A stretch of 12,083 nt of DNA, from the NCBI GenBank assembly GCA_002493085.1, contig DKXQ01000189.1:1-12083 (forward strand). Direction: 5' to 3'. Both the position numbers and the translations under genes were made by a program. This document shows, in pieces, positions 7,505 through 12,083 of this stretch (the stretch's first letter is position 1; each line of letters starts with the position of its first letter). The stretch is from Lachnoclostridium sp. UBA7122. Its GTDB lineage: Bacteria > Bacillota > Clostridia > Lachnospirales > Lachnospiraceae. The notes beneath the pieces are model-generated. The model saw only the letters and a list, made by a program, of their open reading frames with translations, searched no databases and was not told the DNA's origin.

Positions 7505-8968
7505 TTAGTTAAAATTCTTTTCTATTGCCCTGCGCATGCCAAGTGTGCGTATATCCCCAAGATAAGATACAATAGCTTTTTCTGCTCCGTCTATTTTGCT
7601 TAAATCCTGTCCCCAGAAACTGGTGTTAGATAAAACTGAATGTACATATGCTTCCGTTTCTTTGCTGCTGTTTTCTGCAAAGAATTCTAATACTGCCATA
7701 TCATCCAGAATATTGTATTCCTCTCCGCCACGGTGTCCAATTAATGCCTTGTCACGGATTTGCGTGCCTGTGTAAAATGCCATCAGTGCTGCAAGTGAGA
7801 ATGTAAGATGTTCTGGCAGCTTTTTATACTGTCTGGTAAATTCAAGGAAACTTGGCATACATCTTGCTCTCCATTTAGAAACAGAATTTAATGAAATTGA
7901 AAGCAGTGCATGTTTTACATATGGATTATTAAATCTTGTAATAACCGCCTCTGCAAATTCTGTCAGTTCATTTTTTGGAAGAGTCAGAGTTGGGATGACT
8001 TCATCAAATATAGTTGCTTTCATAAATGCAAATATCTTTTCATCCTGCATAGATTCAAGTACGATATTATTGCCACACAGATATGATGCAAGTACAAATG
8101 AAGTATGGGCACCATTTAAAATCCTTACTTTTCTCTGTTTATATGGTTTCTGGTTATCTGTAAAAATTACTGGCAGGCCAGCATCTGGAAGCGGGAATTC
8201 ACTGCTGATATCCTTTGAACTCTCAATTACCCACAATGCAAATGGTTCACCAGTTACAATAAGATTATCCTGATAGCCAAATCCTGCACAAAGTTCTTGT
8301 GCTTCATCTTTTGGATATCCTGTTACAATGCGGTCAACAAGTGTAGATGTAAATACACAGGCTTCTTCCAGCCATTTAGTAAATCCTTCTTCTATCTGCC
8401 ATAGCTTTGCGAATTTCTGTACACATTCTTTAAGATGTATGCCATTGTCATCAATAAGCTCTACTGGAAGCATGATAAGTCCTTTATCTAATGCACCCTG
8501 GAAGTGTGTATATCTTTCATATAAAAATTTTGTCAGTTTTCCTGGATACGTTTTTGGGGGATTGAAATCCATGCAGTCAGTTTCATCATATACAATGCCA
8601 GCTTCTGTTGTATTGGAGACGATAAAACGCAGGGAATCCAGTTTTGCATAAGCTGCATATTTTTCATATTCCCCATATGCATCCACAACATCTGTTACAC
8701 TCGTTACAATGCGGCTGGTTTTCTTTGGCTCACCATCCACAATCCCACGCAGTTGTACAGTGTACTGGCCTTCCTGTTCGTGGAAGCGGTCCAGGCTGCC
8801 AAATTCAATCGGTTTGACCAATACTATGTCTCCATCAAACTTGCCCTGTTCATTTGCAATATCAATCATATAATCCACAAATGCACGCAGGAAGTTTCCC
8901 TCGCCAAACTGCAGTACCTTAACAGGCCTATCTTTTTTTCCTGTCTTTTTTTTACTTAACATTTCCAT
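7505..8968 (-). CDS. uxaB: Tagaturonate reductase (altronate oxidoreductase)
   Basis: This NAD-dependent enzyme (487 aa) of the polyol-specific long-chain dehydrogenase family reduces D-tagaturonate to D-altronate. The N-terminal nucleotide-binding motif is VLQFGEGNFLRAFVDYMI (18-35). IVSNTTEAG (116-124) follows, and KVRILNGAHTS (280-290) contains the Lys-Asn-His arrangement of the catalytic centre. The start is the ATG at 8966-8968, preceded by AAAGGAGG. An upstream in-frame ATG at 9004 has no comparable site and adds only 12 unconserved residues. This is the first gene of the minus-strand operon, roughly 70 bases after the predicted transcription start. Fructuronate reductase (UxuB) belongs to the same superfamily. 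UxaB is favoured by the FGEGNFLRAF form and by linkage to uxaA. Confidence 0.92.
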   Translation of the reverse strand: MEMLSKKKTGKKDRPVKVLQFGEGNFLRAFVDYMIDIANEQGKFDGDIVLVKPIEFGSLDRFHEQEGQYTVQLRGIVDGEPKKTSRIVTSVTDVVDAYGEYEKYAAYAKLDSLRFIVSNTTEAGIVYDETDCMDFNPPKTYPGKLTKFLYERYTHFQGALDKGLIMLPVELIDDNGIHLKECVQKFAKLWQIEEGFTKWLEEACVFTSTLVDRIVTGYPKDEAQELCAGFGYQDNLIVTGEPFALWVIESSKDISSEFPLPDAGLPVIFTDNQKPYKQRKVRILNGAHTSFVLASYLCGNNIVLESMQDEKIFAFMKATIFDEVIPTLTLPKNELTEFAEAVITRFNNPYVKHALLSISLNSVSKWRARCMPSFLEFTRQYKKLPEHLTFSLAALMAFYTGTQIRDKALIGHRGGEEYNILDDMAVLEFFAENSSKETEAYVHSVLSNTSFWGQDLSKIDGAEKAIVSYLGDIRTLGMRRAIEKNFN

Positions 8969-8974
8969 AACAAA

Positions 8975-8983
8975 TCCTCCTTT
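8975..8983 (-). promoter_or_regulatory. Ribosome binding site fixing the uxaB start
   Basis: AAAGGAGGA is followed by 6 bases (TTTGTT) and then the ATG at 8966-8968. It lies between two possible in-frame start codons and selects the downstream one. Confidence 0.8.
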
Positions 8984-9047
8984 TTTTGGACATCTGGCAC
9001 ACATCTTTGCAGTATATTTATATTACAGTGTTGTACCTTGTCTGTTT

Positions 9048-9076
9048 TTAATATTCTCTTACAGCGATAATGTAAA
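9048..9076 (-). promoter_or_regulatory. Predicted sigma-A promoter of the uxaB operon
   Basis: On the minus strand, TTTACA (-35, 9076-9071) is separated by exactly 17 bases from TATTAA (-10, 9053-9048). The -35 box forms one half of the operator at 9070-9085, so a bound repressor would block polymerase. An alternative on the same strand uses TTGACT near 9115 with a weak AAAAAT -10, which would place the operator just downstream of the start. Either way the operator lies in the promoter. The call is by consensus only. Confidence 0.5.
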
Positions 9077-9085
9077 CGCTTACAT
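9070..9085. promoter_or_regulatory. LacI/CcpA-type operator in the uxaB promoter
   Basis: ATGTAAACGCTTACAT is a near-perfect palindrome with a central CG, mismatched only at the two positions flanking the centre. Its 14-base core fits the catabolite-responsive element consensus TGWAARCGYTWNCA at every position. Because LacI-family proteins share this operator style, it could bind CcpA, the adjacent LacI-type regulator, or both. Confidence 0.75.
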
Positions 9086-9123
9086 TCTGATTTTTGCACT
9101 TTTCTCCAAAATAGTCAATAGTC

Positions 9124-9137
9124 AATTTGCACAAATT
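9124..9137. promoter_or_regulatory. AT-rich palindrome of unknown role
   Basis: AATTTGCACAAATT has perfect 6-base arms around a CA centre. It lies between the two CG-centred operators, next to a short tandem TAGTCAA repeat (9112-9125). It does not fit the LacI pattern. It could be a site for another regulator or chance in AT-rich DNA. Confidence 0.3.
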
Positions 9138-9211
9138 TAGTAAAAATACATAGTAAAAAGTACTGAAAAACATATTTTTTTGATATTTTGACAACTTTTT
9201 TTAAAAACAGC

Positions 9212-9240
9212 TTGCTTTTTCTTTGAAAATATTGTATAGT
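9212..9240 (+). promoter_or_regulatory. Predicted promoter of the LacI-type regulator and uxaC
   Basis: TTGCTT (9212-9217) and TATAGT (9235-9240) are separated by 17 bases. The -10 matches consensus at five of six positions, while the -35 is weak. The predicted start near 9247 lies just before the perfect operator at 9254-9269, an arrangement that suits autorepression. A less good alternative is TTGCAA (9249-9254) with TATACT (9274-9279) at 19-base spacing, which would span the operator. Confidence 0.45.
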
Positions 9241-9253
9241 GGTTTTAGTTGCA

Positions 9254-9269
9254 ATGAAAGCGCTTTCAT
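9254..9269. promoter_or_regulatory. Perfect LacI/CcpA-type operator upstream of the regulator gene
   Basis: ATGAAAGCGCTTTCAT is a perfect 16-base palindrome. Its core TGAAAGCGCTTTCA fits the CcpA cre consensus at every position and is also a typical LacI-family operator. It lies about 90 bases before the regulator ATG, just after the predicted plus-strand -10 box, and about 184 bases centre to centre from the other operator. It probably mediates autorepression, catabolite repression or both. Confidence 0.8.
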
Positions 9270-9359
9270 GTGTTATACTATATTGTAGTATATAATAGGG
9301 CATGAGAAAGCACCCGGTAAATAAAAAAACATTTTTGACACCAATGTGAGGAACATGCC

Positions 9360-10367
9360 ATGACTATTTATGATATTTCCAATAAAGCCGGTGTATCCAT
9401 TGCTACTGTTTCCCGCGTCCTGAATGGAAGTAACAAAGTACGTCCAGATACAAGAAAAAAAGTTATGGATATTATTGAGCAGTATGACTACACACCAAAT
9501 GTATTCGCCAGAGGCATGGGGCTGCACTCCCTAAAAACTATTGGTATCCTTTGTGCAGATTCATCTGATTTATTTCTGGCAAAAGCAGTCTACTATATTG
9601 AACAGGAACTCCAGTCCAATGGCTATGAATCGCTGTTGTGCTGTACTGGATACAATCTGGATATTAAGAAAAATTACCTAAGCCTGATTGTTTCCAAAAA
9701 AGTGGATGCTATTGTTCTTGTAGGCTCTAACTTTATAGGCACAACAGAGGAAGAAAACCAGTATATTAAAGATGTGTCCGCACAAGTTCCAATTATGCTG
9801 CTAAATGCTTCTTTCAGCCATCCTAATGTATACAGTATTTACTGTGATGACTACAGAAGTATGTTTGAAGCTGCCACATCCATGCTTGATGCAGGCATAC
9901 GTGATATCTTGTATCTGTACAATGCTGATTCATATAGTGGGAAAAAAAAGCTAAAGGGATTTCAGGATGCAATGCAGGCCAGAGGAATTACAGATTATGA
10001 AAAATTTATCCAGTTTTATGAAGGCAGTCTGGAACAAATAAATGATATTGCTAGTTTTACCAGCCAGATTGCAAAGGATATTACATTCCATGGCATTATT
10101 ACGTCTGAAGATGCACTTGCTATTGGATGCATTAAATATGCCCAGAAAGCAGGGATTTGCATACCAGATGATTTATCTGTAATTGGTTATAATAATTCCA
10201 TGCTGACAACCTGCTGTACACCAGAACTTTCTTCTGTTGATAATTGTTTAAAAAGCCAGGCCCACCAGCTTGTGCAGACACTGCTTGGCGTGCTTGACGG
10301 AGAAGCAATGCCAGCTAAATCTATCTTTTCTGGTAAACTGGTTAAACGTGGGACGACCCGTTTTTAA
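9360..10367 (+). CDS. LacI-family transcriptional regulator, probable hexuronate-responsive repressor
   Basis: This is a full-length LacI-type regulator (335 aa). Residues 2-22 form the helix-turn-helix (TIYDISNKAGVSIATVSRVL), followed by NG and the hinge (about 46-57, PNVFARGMGLHS). A periplasmic-binding-protein-like effector domain covers residues 58 to the end, with the usual IGILCADSSD start, EDALAIGCIKYAQKAG and IPDDLSVIGYNN patterns. The ATG at 9360 has GAGGA 7 bases upstream. It is transcribed divergently from the catabolic operon and followed by uxaC after 58 bases. The likely targets are the two CG-centred palindromes in its own upstream region. The inducer is probably a hexuronate or pathway intermediate, an inference by analogy with ExuR and KdgR of Bacillus. 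CcpA itself is less likely given the local catabolic context. Confidence 0.92.
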   Translation: MTIYDISNKAGVSIATVSRVLNGSNKVRPDTRKKVMDIIEQYDYTPNVFARGMGLHSLKTIGILCADSSDLFLAKAVYYIEQELQSNGYESLLCCTGYNLDIKKNYLSLIVSKKVDAIVLVGSNFIGTTEEENQYIKDVSAQVPIMLLNASFSHPNVYSIYCDDYRSMFEAATSMLDAGIRDILYLYNADSYSGKKKLKGFQDAMQARGITDYEKFIQFYEGSLEQINDIASFTSQIAKDITFHGIITSEDALAIGCIKYAQKAGICIPDDLSVIGYNNSMLTTCCTPELSSVDNCLKSQAHQLVQTLLGVLDGEAMPAKSIFSGKLVKRGTTRF

Positions 10368-10425
10368 AACTGTGTGTCTTCCAGCCAGGATAACGGAAAC
10401 ATAATACAATAATGGAGGTTTATAT

Positions 10426-11838
10426 ATGAAAAAATTTATGGACAAAGACTTTCTGCTGCAGACAGAAACTGCACAGAAGCTGTATTTTGACTATGCAGCA
10501 GTTATGCCAGTTCTTGATTACCACTGCCATATTAATCCGCAGGAAATCTATGAAGACCGCCAGTTTGAAAATATTACCCAGGTATGGCTTGGCGGTGACC
10601 ATTACAAATGGCGCTATATGCGCTCCTGTGGTGTAGATGAACACTTTATTACAGGTGATGCCACAGATAAAGAAAAGTTTCTAAAATGGGCTGAAGTACT
10701 TGGAAAAGCTATTGGAAGCCCGCTCTTCCACTGGAGCCATCTGGAGCTGCAGAAATATTTTGGCTATAATGGTGCGCTGAATAAAAACACTGCTGAGGAA
10801 GTATGGGAACTGTGTAACAAGCGTCTTGCTGAACCGGATATGACTGTCCGCAATATTATAAAACAGTCAAATGTTACTTTAATCTGTACAACAGATGACC
10901 CAGTGGATTCCCTTGAATGGCATAAAAAGATTGCAGACGACCCTGGTTTTACTGTACAGGTACTTCCTGCATGGCGGCCAGACAAGGCTATGAATATTGA
11001 AAAATCCACTTACAAGGATTATATTACACAGCTATCTGATGTATCTGGAATACAAATTGACTCATTTGCAAGTTTATGCAAAGCACTTTCTGTCCGCATG
11101 GATTTCTTTGCTTCAATGGGCTGCTCTGTTTCTGACCATGCACTTGAATATGTAATGTATGCTCCTGCCTCTGATGAAGAGATTGAAAGCATATTTGCTA
11201 AGCGTATGGGCGGTGGTTCTGTCACACGCAAAGAAGAACTTGAATTTAAAACTGCATTTATGCTTTTTGTTGGAAAAGAGTACGCAAAACGCAACTGGGT
11301 ATTACAGCTGCACTATGGCTGCAAACGTGACAATAACACACCAATGTTTGAGAAGCTTGGTCCAGATACAGGATATGACTGTATCAACAATTATGCTCCT
11401 TCTTCTGAGATGGCAGACTACCTGAATGCATTAGAAAGCAGCAACAATCTTCCAAAGACAATTATCTACAGCCTTAACCCGAATGATAACCAGGCAATCG
11501 GAACAATTTTAGGATGTTTCCAGGATTCATCCGCAGCCGCTAAAATCCAGCAGGGTTCTGCATGGTGGTTCAATGACCACAAAACAGGTATGCAGGACCA
11601 GATGATTTCCCTTGCCAATCTTGGAAACCTTTCTGGTTTTGTAGGTATGCTGACCGACTCAAGAAGCTTTTTATCTTATACAAGACATGATTACTTCCGC
11701 AGGATTATGTGTAACCTGATTGGCGGATGGGTAGAAAACGGGGAATTTCCGGCTGATTATGAAATACTTGAAGAAATCGTAAAAGGCATTTGCTATAATA
11801 ATGCAGTAAAATACTTTGGATTTAACATTTTTCAGTAA
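10426..11838 (+). CDS. uxaC: Uronate isomerase (glucuronate/galacturonate isomerase)
   Basis: UxaC (470 aa, the normal length) interconverts D-galacturonate and D-tagaturonate, and D-glucuronate and D-fructuronate, the entry step of the pathway. It belongs to the amidohydrolase superfamily. The metal-site HxH motif is visible in LDYHCHINPQE (30-40, H33 and H35), followed by TQVWLGGDHYKWRYMRSCGV (about 51-70), CTTDDPVDSLEWH (154-166) and LQLHYGCKRDNNTPMFEKLGPDTGYD in the second half, all typical of UxaC. The ATG has GGAGG 7 bases upstream. It is probably cotranscribed with the regulator because the 58-base gap has no terminator and no convincing promoter. It is the only pathway enzyme on the plus strand. 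Confidence 0.96.
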   Translation: MKKFMDKDFLLQTETAQKLYFDYAAVMPVLDYHCHINPQEIYEDRQFENITQVWLGGDHYKWRYMRSCGVDEHFITGDATDKEKFLKWAEVLGKAIGSPLFHWSHLELQKYFGYNGALNKNTAEEVWELCNKRLAEPDMTVRNIIKQSNVTLICTTDDPVDSLEWHKKIADDPGFTVQVLPAWRPDKAMNIEKSTYKDYITQLSDVSGIQIDSFASLCKALSVRMDFFASMGCSVSDHALEYVMYAPASDEEIESIFAKRMGGGSVTRKEELEFKTAFMLFVGKEYAKRNWVLQLHYGCKRDNNTPMFEKLGPDTGYDCINNYAPSSEMADYLNALESSNNLPKTIIYSLNPNDNQAIGTILGCFQDSSAAAKIQQGSAWWFNDHKTGMQDQMISLANLGNLSGFVGMLTDSRSFLSYTRHDYFRRIMCNLIGGWVENGEFPADYEILEEIVKGICYNNAVKYFGFNIFQ

Positions 11839-11841
11839 GAA

Positions 11842-11938
11842 CTCACCTCTAAGGAACTGTAAATAAATTAAATGAACAAGTTACGAAGAATGTTTTAAGT
11901 TGTTCAATTTAATTATTTGCAGTTCCTAAGGTGGAGAG
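11842..11938. repeat. Long AT-rich near-palindrome, MITE-like or IS remnant
   Basis: Positions 11842-11879 pair with 11900-11938 in inverted orientation, about 38 bases per arm with a few mismatches and single-base bulges, around a 20-base centre. The best-matched parts are AGGAACTG/CAGTTCCT and the AATTAAAT...GAACAA region. It starts 4 bases after the uxaC stop. It encodes nothing. It could be a short non-autonomous element (MITE-like), the fused ends of an excised insertion sequence, or an unusually long hairpin ending uxaC transcription. A T-tract after the stem is lacking, so it is not a canonical terminator. No clear target-site duplication was seen. Confidence 0.7.
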
Positions 11939-11987
11939 ATGAATTGGACAGTGTAACTTTACCTGGGGAATTTTTGTAAATATGGCT

Positions 11988-12083
11988 CTGGAAGCTTTAA
12001 AGTATATGGCTCTGGCGGTTTCAAAATTTTTCCACCCGGCAGCCGCTTGCGCTTAAATAAAGCACGCAGTGGTGCATCAAATC
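11988..12083 (+). repeat. Right copy of the 96-bp inverted repeat flanking the locus
   Basis: Its reverse complement aligns without gaps to 6-101, with 9 mismatches. The repeat reaches the last base of the window and may continue beyond it. On the inner side the homology resumes at 11950-11961 after a 26-base segment (11962-11987) missing from the left copy. Within this copy, TATGGCTCTGG occurs twice about 24 bases apart (11981 and 12005). The second occurrence has a counterpart in the left copy. Of the first, the left copy retains only its last few bases, because the rest falls in the segment missing there. The copy lies downstream of uxaC, mirroring the left copy downstream of the last kinase gene. 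Confidence 0.85.

Larger units (their letters stand above)
8969..9359. other. Divergent regulatory region between uxaB and the LacI-type regulator
   Basis: No credible gene lies in these 391 bases, which are very AT-rich. They carry two LacI/CcpA-type palindromes, a predicted promoter for each direction, a separate AT-rich palindrome (9124-9137) and a small inverted repeat ATACTA/TAGTAT (9275-9291). A perfect TATAAT at 9291-9296 has no convincing -35 partner. The uxaB leader is about 70 bases and the regulator leader about 110 bases. No riboswitch fold was recognised in either. Confidence 0.75.

Noticed and set aside
8969..9004. Upstream ATG start for uxaB (12 extra residues)
   Set aside because: The extension contains the AAAGGAGG ribosome site of the downstream ATG and has no ribosome site of its own.
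10368..10425. Separate promoter or terminator between the regulator and uxaC
   Set aside because: No stem followed by a T-run is visible, and the CATAAT-like box lacks a suitably spaced -35. Read-through from the regulator is simpler.
11982..12056. A possible 24-residue peptide in the right repeat (starting MALEALKYMALAVSKFF), with a similar open frame in the left copy
   Set aside because: Every codon difference between the copies before the stop changes the amino acid, so there is no sign of protein-level selection. The left copy lacks an equivalent start codon, and the ribosome site is weak. Nucleotide-level conservation explains it better.
1..12083. Complete transposon, integrative element, CRISPR array or defence system
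   Set aside because: No transposase, recombinase, relaxase, phage gene, spaced direct-repeat array or tRNA attachment site was found. All complete genes fit hexuronate catabolism, so only the flanking repeats suggest mobility.

Overview
The window looks like a chromosomal segment from a low-GC Gram-positive anaerobe, most likely Clostridia close to Lachnospiraceae. The evidence is AT-rich DNA, purine-rich AGGAGG-type ribosome binding sites, close packing of genes on one strand, and protein sequences typical of gut Firmicutes. No rRNA or marker gene is present, so the family assignment is an inference.

The window holds one nearly self-contained hexuronate (pectin-sugar) utilisation locus. A minus-strand operon of eight genes runs from about 8968 down to 178 in the order uxaB, uxaA, TRAP solute-binding protein, TRAP small membrane subunit, TRAP large membrane subunit, PfkB kinase (kdgK-like), kdgA, and a second PfkB kinase (kdgK-like). 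It ends in a clear intrinsic terminator at 124-163. A divergent plus-strand pair, a LacI-family regulator (9360-10367) and uxaC (10426-11838), leaves the same 391-bp intergenic region. That region carries two LacI/CcpA-type operators (9070-9085 and 9254-9269), each overlapping or abutting a predicted promoter.

The enzymes give a complete galacturonate route. The TRAP system imports hexuronate. UxaC isomerises it to tagaturonate, UxaB reduces this to altronate, and UxaA dehydrates altronate to 2-keto-3-deoxygluconate (KDG). A KdgK phosphorylates KDG to KDPG, and KdgA cleaves KDPG to pyruvate and glyceraldehyde-3-phosphate. UxuA and UxuB, needed for the glucuronate/fructuronate branch, are absent from the window.

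The metabolic genes are conventional. I found no previously undescribed enzymatic or defence system, and no transposase, integrase, CRISPR or RNA gene. The unexplained structure is at the edges. A 96-bp repeat (87 of 96 positions identical, no gaps) lies at both ends in inverted orientation, bracketing the whole locus. Just inside the right copy is a long AT-rich near-palindrome (11842-11938) resembling a MITE or IS remnant. Whether the locus moved or inverts as a unit, or whether these are dispersed 3'-end repeats, cannot be settled from this window.
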